Assembly: GCA_035063885.1 (NCBI GenBank)
Contig: JAPSFM010000007.1
Location: 37,964 to 101,963 of the forward strand
DNA length: 64,000 bases
Direction of reading: 5' to 3'
Source of the DNA: CAADGY01 sp900696665
GTDB taxonomy: Bacteria > Acidobacteriota > Terriglobia > Bryobacterales > Bryobacteraceae
This document shows positions 17,381 to 25,709 of the stretch, in pieces. Within the stretch, counting starts at the first letter, position 1. Every line of letters begins with the position of its first letter. The notes under the pieces are model-generated. The model was not told the DNA's origin and ran no database searches. It worked only from the letters and a program-made list of their open reading frames with translations. Made by a program: the position numbers and the translations under genes.

Positions 17381-17403
17381 CGCCAATTTGCCTTATCAAG
17401 CCG

Positions 17404-19473
17404 TCACTGAAGTTCCAGCACGGCCACGCCATACGTGTCGAGCCGCGGAGCCGCGAACTGCGCGCGATTGCCGCGCATCGCCACCTGAAGCGACTCCACC
17501 GGGTGGTCAGGAGAAACCAGATGTGCAGCTCCTACTTTGCGCCCTTGCGGGATTGCCACGCTTACCGCAATTTTGCCGGAGACCGGGCCGCGCTCCGCCG
17601 CGTAGTTCAGCAGGTGGACAAGGACGCGGTCTTTCTGATCGATCAGCTCCGCAGTCACATGCGGCGGCGCCTGCACGTCGAGCGACAGTTCTCCGCCTGC
17701 AGCCCATTTCACCGCGTCGATCAATTCATGCCAGTTGAGGGGCAGTTTCCAGTATTGGCTGGTCATGGCTGCGTTCGACGGCTTCTCCATTGCCGGCTGA
17801 ACCTGTGGGATGTAGACAATCCTCCCTTTTCCCAGTTCATTACGCACCGGCGTTGAGTCTACAATTCGTTCCGGCGCGCGTCCGGCGGCATACGCAGGAG
17901 CGTCGATTCCGAACAGATCAGCGAGCGCAAAGTTCCGCCGCCTCCGCCGTTCTTCTGTGAATAGCGATGCGTGTCCGGTCGCTACCAGACCGCCGCCGCG
18001 CCGCACGTACTCACGCACGAGCGCCGCCTGCGCGTCGCTCATGGATTCCTGGTCCGGCAACACCAGCACACGGTACTTCGACAAATCCCGCAGGTGTTCG
18101 TCAAAGATGATATCGAAAGGCACTTTCGCCTGAATCAGCGCCTGCTCAAAAAGCATCGAACTCTGCCAGGGCAGATCGCTGTTGTAAGCCATGCTGGCGA
18201 ACCCGTGAAGCACCGCCACGTCGGCGCGGTTCTGCACATCGCGGTAGAGATCGTGGAAACGGTCGCGGTAGAACCGAATGTATGTGCGCTGTTCCTCGGG
18301 AAGCTCGTAGCCTGCCAGCGCGCCGCCCACCATTCCCAGGTTCTGGCGGTTGAACGCCATGGCCTCCGCCATCGCGAGCTTGCCGCCGCGGCCTCCACCT
18401 GTATAGGTGAAGATGCTGGTGTTGTACTTGGCGGCCATTTTGAAGGTGCGGATCTTGGAGATCAGAATGTCGTCTTTCGTGACGCCGGGTTCGTTGCCTT
18501 CCTCAGTCCAGACCACGTCCATGTGCGGCAGAAAGCGTGCGTAATCCACCCCCTGCTCCCACACCACGTTGCGGCCGGAGATACCGCTGTGCGGATTGGA
18601 CTCCACCGCGGTTTCCGGATTGAGGCTGCGAATGAGCCGTTCCATCTCGGCGTAATAGGCGGTGAGCTGCTCACACCGGAAATCAGCCCATTCCTGGTGC
18701 ATCGGGTCGTTGATCGGAACCGGAGTGCGTTCGATTTCGGGTGGTTCGACAAAGCTCACGTCGGAGAACCCGAAGCGCCGCTTCAACTGATCCGGCGTGT
18801 ACTTTTTCCTCAGGAATGCGCGGAAGTCCTCCACGGCCATCGGGTGAAAGAAGATCGCCGGCTGCGCTTGCAGACTGGTATTGTCGAAGTGGATCAGGTC
18901 GGCCTTGAAGTCGCGGATCGCAATGGTCACGACCCGCTTCATGTATTCGCGATATCCGGGGTGCATGAAATAGACGCGTTTGCGAAACGTCTGGTCGCCA
19001 TACACTACCGGCCGCCCGAGGTGCCGCTCGACAAACCAGTCTTTGGCTTTTGGCTCCTCGTGCAGGAAGGTCTCATAGGCGATGGTGCTGCCCACGTAGA
19101 CGCCAACACGAATGCCGTGCTTCTTGCACAGATCGGCCAGACGCCTGGCGTCCGCCATGTGCTCCTTTTCGGCTTCCAGACCGTATCCCTTATAAAAGTG
19201 GATCACGGCCATGGTGACGCCGAGTTCTTTCAGCTTAAGGACCGCCTCTTCGGTATGCTCCCGCGCATAGTCTTCTTCCTGCCATGCCGGGGTACCGCCC
19301 ACGCGACGGCGGAAGATGGGCATACTATCCCAGTTGCCGACAATCACGAGAGGTTCTTTGCCGAGCCATGACGGCTTGGGCAGGCGCGCGTCAGACGGGG
19401 ATTGCGCAGACGCTGTGCCGGTGGCTACGAGAAGCCCAAAAACGAGTGTGCTGAGCCAGTATCGAAATGCCAT
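17404..19473 (-). CDS. Secreted glycoside-hydrolase-like protein (TIM barrel plus GATase-like domain)
   Basis: A 689-residue protein with a Sec signal peptide (cleavage after ASAQ, near residue 24). Residues 40-370 look like a TIM barrel of the hypothetical glycosyl hydrolase/GH42 type, with VGVYVGSTIAYET, DLIHFDNTSLQ and VVWTEEGNEP as candidate active-site strands (Asp and Glu). Residues 415-530 resemble the beta-galactosidase trimerisation (GATase-like) domain, including DEHLRDLSKYRVLVLPDQE and REYVRRGGGLVATG. The C-terminal 150 residues form a beta-sandwich. The substrate is unknown. A decayed paralogue lies immediately upstream on the same strand and a TonB-dependent receptor beyond that, suggesting a polysaccharide-use locus. 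Confidence 0.82.
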   Translation of the reverse strand: MAFRYWLSTLVFGLLVATGTASAQSPSDARLPKPSWLGKEPLVIVGNWDSMPIFRRRVGGTPAWQEEDYAREHTEEAVLKLKELGVTMAVIHFYKGYGLEAEKEHMADARRLADLCKKHGIRVGVYVGSTIAYETFLHEEPKAKDWFVERHLGRPVVYGDQTFRKRVYFMHPGYREYMKRVVTIAIRDFKADLIHFDNTSLQAQPAIFFHPMAVEDFRAFLRKKYTPDQLKRRFGFSDVSFVEPPEIERTPVPINDPMHQEWADFRCEQLTAYYAEMERLIRSLNPETAVESNPHSGISGRNVVWEQGVDYARFLPHMDVVWTEEGNEPGVTKDDILISKIRTFKMAAKYNTSIFTYTGGGRGGKLAMAEAMAFNRQNLGMVGGALAGYELPEEQRTYIRFYRDRFHDLYRDVQNRADVAVLHGFASMAYNSDLPWQSSMLFEQALIQAKVPFDIIFDEHLRDLSKYRVLVLPDQESMSDAQAALVREYVRRGGGLVATGHASLFTEERRRRRNFALADLFGIDAPAYAAGRAPERIVDSTPVRNELGKGRIVYIPQVQPAMEKPSNAAMTSQYWKLPLNWHELIDAVKWAAGGELSLDVQAPPHVTAELIDQKDRVLVHLLNYAAERGPVSGKIAVSVAIPQGRKVGAAHLVSPDHPVESLQVAMRGNRAQFAAPRLDTYGVAVLELQ

Positions 19474-19479
19474 AATCTA

Positions 19480-20508
19480 TCACCAAGTCACATCCAAAAT
19501 CGTATAGACCTTCGCCGGAGCAACCGCGATGGTGCCCGCCTTCATGGGCGGCCTCTGCGGCGCATCGAAATCAGGCGAATAGTGCGTAGCCCCGGAGGCA
19601 CCCGGCATCCGGAGCGTTACCTCAGCGCCGGCTTCCGCGGACGCAGTGTAGTTCTCAAGCACCGCAGCGCTGGTTTGCGCCACGGCTTCCGGGCGCTCTT
19701 CATAGGCCCGGGCGGAAACGCGCACGTCAATCAGTCCCGCAAGGCCAGGTTGCACGCGAAGACGCCGCCACCAGCCATACAGGCAGGTCTGACCCAATGC
19801 GACCAGCCCTTCTTCGCGTTCGACGCAATCACGGATCGAGGCAAGCTGCTTGCCTGACCGGCACTCGGAATCCGGCGGGATCAGCACTTTGTGTTTTGAG
19901 AGGCTTTCCAGGTGTTCGTCCAACACCCGCATGAAGGGGATCTGCGCCTGAATCAGCACCTGTTCCGTCAGGATAACGCTCAGTTGCATGCCCGGGTGGT
20001 TGCAGGTGATCAACGGCACGGAGCACAACGGAGCCACCTCCGCCGCGTCCTCCGTTCCGGCATACGGCGCGCGATACTTGCGGTTAAAGTGGATGTCCTT
20101 CCTTGTTCGCGCGGTCCGCGAATGGCTCTCCACGAAGCCGAGCGTTTGGTTGGACGCCAGGGCCTTAGCCAGCGACGGCTCGCTTCCGAGGTTGGTGAGC
20201 AGGATGTTGTTGAACACGCCGGCCCGTTTGTAGCTGTGGCTCTTGGAAAGCAGCAGTCCGCCGGGAGGCAGGTTCGCGGAGTTCTGTTCCTCGGTGCAAA
20301 GGACTTCAGTAAACTTCAGGAACCGTGTGTGCTCGAGGCCCACCTGCCGGGTGTGATTGCCGCCGGTAATCCCCTGCCGGTTGGTTTCAATCGCCACTTC
20401 CGGGGTGAGCGACTTCGCATACACCCACTTGGCGAGCGGCAATGGCCGCCCCGCGCAAGTGAGAGTAACAGCGACCCAGAGAAGAGAAAGTTGCCGGCTA
20501 AAACTCAA
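19480..20508 (-). pseudogene. Truncated, diverged paralogue of the GH-like gene
   Basis: The frame is open, but the protein is only a partial copy of its neighbour at 17404-19473. After a signal-peptide-like start (a TTG at 20508, overlapping the receptor stop) it jumps directly to the middle of the barrel (EVAIETN, GITGGN, TEEQNSA match ETAVESN, GISGRN, TEEGNEP). It then covers the GATase-like part (VLDEHLESLSKHKVLIPPDSE matches IFDEHLRDLSKYRVLVLPDQE) and a different C-terminus. About 260 N-terminal residues, including the first catalytic strands, are missing, and several conserved positions have changed (GGLVATG has become EGLVALG). It may be a pseudogene or a non-catalytic binding protein. 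Confidence 0.7.
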
Positions 20509-23500
20509 TGCGCATTCCCACCTGGCCCGTGCGGGCTGCGCCGGCACTCGTGATGCGGCCGACGGTTGCCGGCGCGCTGATGTTGCTTGCGGGGTTGTTG
20601 TAGTTCACGCGATTGGGCGCATTGGTGACGGTGAACTGCAACATCATGCGTGCACGCTCCGTCAGATAGAAGTCCTTGTGTACTCCCGCATTTAATATGA
20701 AGCTGCCCGGCCCTATCAACACGTTTGGAGCGCTATTGCCGAAGCGGCCAACCGCCATATCCGGGCGGCCATCGCCGGTCACATCTCCCGGCACACGAAA
20801 GGCTGACACGTCGAACCAACGGTAGATTGTCCGCTCTCCGGCAGGCAGGTTACCGTCCGCGATGCGGTCGGGACGTCCGCCGACGGTGTTCGTATTCGAC
20901 ACGTCGAATCCTGAAAACGAAGGTGAGAAGCGAAGTCCGGTTCGCGTCACCAGCGTGCTGCTGAGGGTCCAGCCGCCGGCGAGCGCCCGTTGCCAGCCTC
21001 GCATATCTGCCAGGAACTTCTTCCCCGGGCCGAACGGCAATGTGTACAACATCTGTCCCACTACGCGATGCCGCGACATGAATGGCAAATCACCGCGATC
21101 GAGGTATCGCGCATACGAGTTCTGCGGACGGCCGCCCCCTTCTCCTTCTGTCTGAACATCGGAGAGGTTTTTCGCCCAAGTCCACCCCAACTGGTAGTAA
21201 ATTCCGCTGGAGTATTTGCGTTCAGCGACGACGTGGAAGGAATGATACGTAGATACGCCACCGTTAACTTGGTAGTTCACGTCGCGAATCGCCGGGAACC
21301 GCCGCATCTCGTTCCGGAACGGAGTCATGGACGGGAGAGGCTGGTTCAGGTTCTGCATCCAGACAAACTGTGTGGACTGCGTCCCCATGTAGCTGATCCG
21401 CACGCCCATTTTGAGGAGTTCGCGCTCAACGGTCAGGTTCCATTGCTGGATATAAGGGTTCCTCAGGTTCGGATCGATGGGACTGAAGTTCTGCGCTCCC
21501 AGTGTGCCAAACCCTTCCGGAAAGGCGCGCGGAAACATGAACAGCGGCCGGCCACCGGTGATGCTGTTCGTAAAGGTCTCGCTGGACAGAAACGGGCCGC
21601 CGGTTCCGGAGCGGTACAGCGCGGCTGTGAACGGGTCGATATAGATACCATAGCCCCCTCGGATCACAAACGTGGCAGTCGCAAAGGGACGGTAGGCGAA
21701 TCCGAACCGCGGCGCGAAGTTCGTCTTGTCCGTGTTGTACAGGCTCGGTGGGTAGCCGGCCTCCTTGGCAGTGACTACAGGGATAAGGTTCTGCGGAAAT
21801 TGCGCGTTCACATACTGCAGCGATTCCTGAGAGGGAACGACCACTCTGCCCGTCGCGGGGTCGAATAGGAAGAGCACGTCGTCTTTCTCATGATATGGCG
21901 GATTGTAATCGTACCGAAGTCCCAGGTTCAACGTCAGCTTCCGTGTTATCTTCCAGTCATCCTGCACGAACCAGGACCAGTCGGTATTCAGCAAAGTGGA
22001 TGGAGGGGCAGGATTCAATCGGGACGAAGTCTGCGGAATTCCCAGCAGGAAGTCCGCGTAGGCGAAGCCGCTGTACGCGCCCGTGAAGGAGTAGTTTCCG
22101 AAAGCACCATTCGGGTTGCTCGCATACGCCGCCCCCATGTTGCGCCGTACTTCGATGCCGGTTTTGATCGTGTGCGACCACTTGGTCCATGTTACGTTGT
22201 TCATGAAGTTGTGGATGCTCTCAAACGCATAGCCGAATGGCTCGGAGGTGGAAACCGCGGTGAAGCCGGTGATGTTGAAGAACGGCATCCCGTTGATCGG
22301 TGGCAACGTGGGCGAGAGCCCTTCCAGGCCTAACTCACTCACCAGCGCGGCACCCGATGGAGGAATCCCGTACGGGTTCGTGTTGAACACGTAGCCATAG
22401 CGAAATTCGTTGATGATCTGCGGGCTGATGATATGCGTGTCCGCCAGTGTAAGGGCCACCGCTCGGCGGTTCTGCTGACGGTTGCCAACCGCGGGCAGAT
22501 CGGAATCGCTCACCTGCGAACCGCGCCGCGCATAGGTATATCGGGCGAAGAAGGAGTTGGCCTGCGACACGCGGTGGTCCAGCCGTCCGGTTAGATTATG
22601 GGCAAAGGCGCTACCCGGTATCGCGCCGCGCCAATTCCCGACGAAGCTGTTCGGGTCGCCGAAATTGGGGCGCGGATAGAAGCGCTCCTGCACGCGTGTC
22701 GAGACCGCGTTCAGCATGCTCGCGGGGATCAGGTTACCTGCGAAAGGCTGCCCTGTGAAGGGGTCTCGCACCACGGTTCCGGGCAGCAGCGCGGAGAAAT
22801 CACCGGCGCGCATCCGCACGGTGGGCACGTTGGGAGAGGAAACCCGTTCACTACGTCCGGGGAAGGTCTCGAATGTAAAGAAGAAGAAAGTCTTATCCTT
22901 ACCGTTGTAGACCTTGGGAATCCAGATGGGCCCGCCGGCGCTTCCTCCCACGTCGTGGCGAATGTTGAACGGCACACGCTGCTGAAAGGTGTTGCGCGCA
23001 TTCATCGCCCCATTGTCGTGGTAGTAGAAGAGCGCCCCGTGGAGGTCATTGCCGCCGGATTTGCTGGTGGAGGTGAGCATCGCCGGGAGGTTGTACTCGG
23101 CTTTATTGTTCGCCAGGTCCACCTTGATCTCTTCGATGGCATCGATAGTGGTGGACGCCGGGCCAATCGAGTTTCCGAACAACGGCGAGTTGACACTGGT
23201 TCCGTCGAGTGTCACCTGGTACTGCCGCCCGCGCGTGCCGCCCAGCGAGAAGACGCCGCCGTCGCGCTGAGCGCCGGGGATTAGCTCAACGAACTGGTAG
23301 ACGACGCCGTCCCAACTGCCGCGGTAGTTGTAAGGAAGTTTCTGCACAACTTCCCCGGCGCGCACACCTGAAATACTGGAGGTTTCGCTCTCCACGAGCG
23401 GTGCGCCCCCGGTCACAGTGACCTCAGCCGTAACAGCCCCCACCTCGAGCGGCACATCAACCCGCACGGTTGCCGCTGTCTCCAGTACTACGCCGGTTCG

Positions 23501-23755
23501 CACGTATCTTTTAAAACCAGCGTGCTCGGAACTGACGGAGTAACTACTGGGATTCAGGTGCGAAACGCCGTAATTCCCACGTGTGTCTGTGGTGGCCTCG
23601 TGCGCGATGTTCGTGCGTTCGTTGCGAACGACCACTTTCACGCCTGCGACAGGCAATCCCGTGGGGTCGGTAACTGTTCCCGTGATCGTGCCGAAGGTGG
23701 TCTGACCCATGGCGCAGACCACAACCAGCAGAAATGAAGAGATCAATCTGAGCAT
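20498..23755 (-). CDS. TonB-dependent receptor, Oar-like (first copy)
   Basis: Large outer-membrane receptor of about 1085 residues. The start is the ATG at 23755, preceded by a very strong Shine-Dalgarno (GGAGGAGGAGATTACCG); an upstream extension in the frame is Arg-rich junk. It has a signal peptide (MLRLISSFLLVVVCAMGQ), then a carboxypeptidase-regulatory domain (GTITGTVTDPTGLPVAGVKV) at residues 20-105. A plug domain follows (VVQKLPYNYRG, LDGTSVNSP), then a long 22-strand-type barrel ending in an aromatic residue (RIEF). Such proteins take up large substrates such as oligosaccharides. It probably works with the GH-like gene downstream, which is on the same strand. Confidence 0.92.
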   Translation of the reverse strand: MLRLISSFLLVVVCAMGQTTFGTITGTVTDPTGLPVAGVKVVVRNERTNIAHEATTDTRGNYGVSHLNPSSYSVSSEHAGFKRYVRTGVVLETAATVRVDVPLEVGAVTAEVTVTGGAPLVESETSSISGVRAGEVVQKLPYNYRGSWDGVVYQFVELIPGAQRDGGVFSLGGTRGRQYQVTLDGTSVNSPLFGNSIGPASTTIDAIEEIKVDLANNKAEYNLPAMLTSTSKSGGNDLHGALFYYHDNGAMNARNTFQQRVPFNIRHDVGGSAGGPIWIPKVYNGKDKTFFFFTFETFPGRSERVSSPNVPTVRMRAGDFSALLPGTVVRDPFTGQPFAGNLIPASMLNAVSTRVQERFYPRPNFGDPNSFVGNWRGAIPGSAFAHNLTGRLDHRVSQANSFFARYTYARRGSQVSDSDLPAVGNRQQNRRAVALTLADTHIISPQIINEFRYGYVFNTNPYGIPPSGAALVSELGLEGLSPTLPPINGMPFFNITGFTAVSTSEPFGYAFESIHNFMNNVTWTKWSHTIKTGIEVRRNMGAAYASNPNGAFGNYSFTGAYSGFAYADFLLGIPQTSSRLNPAPPSTLLNTDWSWFVQDDWKITRKLTLNLGLRYDYNPPYHEKDDVLFLFDPATGRVVVPSQESLQYVNAQFPQNLIPVVTAKEAGYPPSLYNTDKTNFAPRFGFAYRPFATATFVIRGGYGIYIDPFTAALYRSGTGGPFLSSETFTNSITGGRPLFMFPRAFPEGFGTLGAQNFSPIDPNLRNPYIQQWNLTVERELLKMGVRISYMGTQSTQFVWMQNLNQPLPSMTPFRNEMRRFPAIRDVNYQVNGGVSTYHSFHVVAERKYSSGIYYQLGWTWAKNLSDVQTEGEGGGRPQNSYARYLDRGDLPFMSRHRVVGQMLYTLPFGPGKKFLADMRGWQRALAGGWTLSSTLVTRTGLRFSPSFSGFDVSNTNTVGGRPDRIADGNLPAGERTIYRWFDVSAFRVPGDVTGDGRPDMAVGRFGNSAPNVLIGPGSFILNAGVHKDFYLTERARMMLQFTVTNAPNRVNYNNPASNISAPATVGRITSAGAARTGQVGMRIEF

Positions 23756-23870
23756 CGGTAATCTCCTCCTCCTCCTATGATGCTTTGTCAACTGCAATCT
23801 GGCTCTCGTCTTTTGTAAGACGAAGAAACTGCTTTGCTTCTGGTTTCCGCCGGTGGGTCCCAGAGCATGT

Positions 23871-24175
23871 TCATGAGGCCTCCGCCAAAACGAAGTCCGG
23901 GAAGTCCTCGAAAATCCACCCGTTCTTCAGAGTCCGGTGAATGATGCCGAGAAACTTGCGCCCCACGGTGATGAGGTCCTTACCGGCTCCGCGCCGCGCT
24001 CCAACCTGCTCATAGAACCGCTTCAGGTATGAGCTGTAGTTGACCGCGATCAGCGCCGATTGCACCAGCGTGTTGCACCCCGTACGCACCCTCACAAGCG
24101 TGTCGCGTGCCGGCATTCCGACTCGCCAATTGCCCGGAAGTCGCCTGCCGGAGCTTGCCGCCGAAGCTAGGGCCA
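23871..24175 (-). pseudogene. IS110-family transposase, C-terminal remnant with frameshift
   Basis: About 80 residues match the conserved C-terminal Transposase_20 end of IS110/IS116 elements: RVRTGCNTLVQSALIAVNYS, YLKRFYEQVGARRGAGK, RKFLGIIHRTLKNGW and FEDFPDFVLAE. Just upstream, the preceding family residues (GPSFGGKLRQATSGQL) appear in a different frame, so a frameshift lies near 24110. The DEDD catalytic domain is absent. The element is dead and 5'-truncated, abutting the hydrolase fragment. Confidence 0.8.
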
Positions 24176-24188
24176 TGAGACATCCATA

Positions 24189-24926
24189 CTATCTCTTTTG
24201 GAGAAGCCAGGCGCCAAGCAGGAAGCGCTCGACCGGATCGCCGTCCGGTCCGCGCTGGACGATGCGGAAGCACCCCGCGGCGCCCGCCTTCGCGTACTCC
24301 TGTTGCGTGAATTCGTACGTCCGGTGAGCCGTCCCGAGGCTCGCCGGCTTCTTCATGGCATCGACCGGGTCAACCAGCATCAATTGTCGCGGCGCAATGG
24401 CTGCACTTACTTGCGGCAGGTCGAAGTGTTGCAACACATCCCGGATGAAAATGCTTGCGTTGTGCAGATAGCGGTCCGACTGCGTCAACACGCGGTAAGA
24501 CAACAGACCGCGCTCGCAGACGGCGGCGCCGATGCGCGGATCCAGCGCCGCGGCGTACATCGTCCAGAGTGCTCCCGCGCCTTTGCCCACCACGTGCACT
24601 TGTTTCGCGGACGCGCGCTCGGCCAGATAATCCACACTACGGACCACGTCCAGCACCCGCATGCCGAACAGGGATTCGTCCATGGACCAAGCCATGTAGC
24701 TCATCGCCGTCTCCGTGTCGAAGACGTGGCGGAACTCGGGCGGGTTCATGATGGAAGGCGTGTGTGCCGGTCGCGTGCCGCCAATGCCGCGTACATCAAC
24801 GCTGCTTACCAGCAAGCCTCTGCGTGCCAGACGTTCCAGGGCGCCGAATTCCATGCCATCCGCCTGTTTACCGGCTTCATGGACCCAAAGGACCGGCGGC
24901 GCACCGCTTTGGCGGCGCTCCGGCAC
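24189..24926 (-). pseudogene. 5'-truncated esterase fragment (second domain of a two-domain alpha/beta hydrolase)
   Basis: A 245-residue frame with no proper start: the GTG at 24926 is preceded by an in-frame stop and by IS-derived DNA. It begins in the middle of a protein (APPVLWVHEAGKQADG) and resembles the C-terminal half of the intact two-domain esterase at 58859-60832. That includes the block VHVVGKGAGALWTMYAAALD, which corresponds to ITITGKAEAGVNGMYAALLD there. Both lack the GxSxG nucleophile in this half. The catalytic N-terminal domain is missing here. It is flanked by two transposase remnants, so loss by IS-mediated deletion is likely. Confidence 0.68.
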
Positions 24927-25000
24927 GAGCCCGTCTCCGCTTCACCGGCACGCACAGACTACCACGCACTTCCCAAGTGGACACCCCAAACCGGAACGTT

Positions 25001-25618
25001 CTACTTTGCTGGGAGGCGGAACTTCTTACTTTGCCTTGACATGGACGTTTGCTTTGGACGTTTGCTTGGAGACACCTGCCCGCATAAATTAGCGTTGCTC
25101 CCGTTCGCTTGCAGCCGGCGGTGGCGGATTAATCCAGACCGCCCGGACTTGGCTGCCGGCTTGGGATGCGCCCGGACGAAGCGTTCCGGATTCCGTTGGA
25201 AAGCCTGGCTGAGAACAACCTGGCGCTGGGCGATGATCTCATCAGCCCGGTCGTAGTGGAGCACTTCAGGCGTGAGCAGACCGATGCCGCTGTGGTGGTG
25301 CTCGGCGTTGTACCAGAGCAAGGAGACCTGGCAGAACGCGCGGGCATCCTGGATCGAGCCGAACCGTTTGGGGGGAACTCCGCCCGGGCATTTCAGGGTT
25401 TTGAACTGGCTTTCCGGGAACGGGTTGTCATCGGAGACGTGCGGGCGGCTATGGGTCTTGGTGACGCCGAGGTCGGCCAAAAGCAAAGCCACGGGCTTGG
25501 ACGTTATCGAGGAGCCGCGGCCGGCATGGATCGTAAGCTGATCGGGGGCGATGTTCTGCTTGCGGCAGTCTCGGCTTGGGCGTGAAACGATACACCTCAC
25601 CTTTGTAGCGGCATTCAT
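25001..25618 (-). pseudogene. IS3-family transposase (OrfB) C-terminal remnant
   Basis: Residues 18-150 of the frame are typical of the rve integrase domain of IS3-type OrfB: APDQLTIHAGRGSSITSKPV, LADLGVTKTHSRPHVSDDNP, ESQFKTLK, WYNAEHHHSGIGLLTPEV, AQRQVVL and NPERFVR. HAGRGS replaces the usual HADRGS, so the second catalytic Asp is changed to Gly. The N-terminal half with the first catalytic Asp, OrfA and the left inverted repeat are missing. The TGGACACCCCAAACCGGAAC at 24978-24997, just after the stop, may be the surviving terminal repeat. Confidence 0.85.
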
Positions 25619-25709
25619 TCGTCGTCCAAATCAAACAAATAATCCTGCAAAACCATCGGGAACTTCGGGTCAACCCAGGACTAACCGGCCCGCGATCTCC
25701 GAAAATAGA

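Noticed and set aside
16811..17403. Genomic island or prophage at tRNA-Ala
   Set aside because: No integrase, no long tRNA 3' duplicate and no phage genes. Only a possible scar is left.
17971..19371. 466-codon plus-strand frame
   Set aside because: Antisense to the GH-like gene and rich in His/Val/Arg without any domain.
24198..25256. 352-codon plus-strand frame
   Set aside because: It crosses two unrelated minus-strand fragments (esterase and IS3), so it cannot be one gene.
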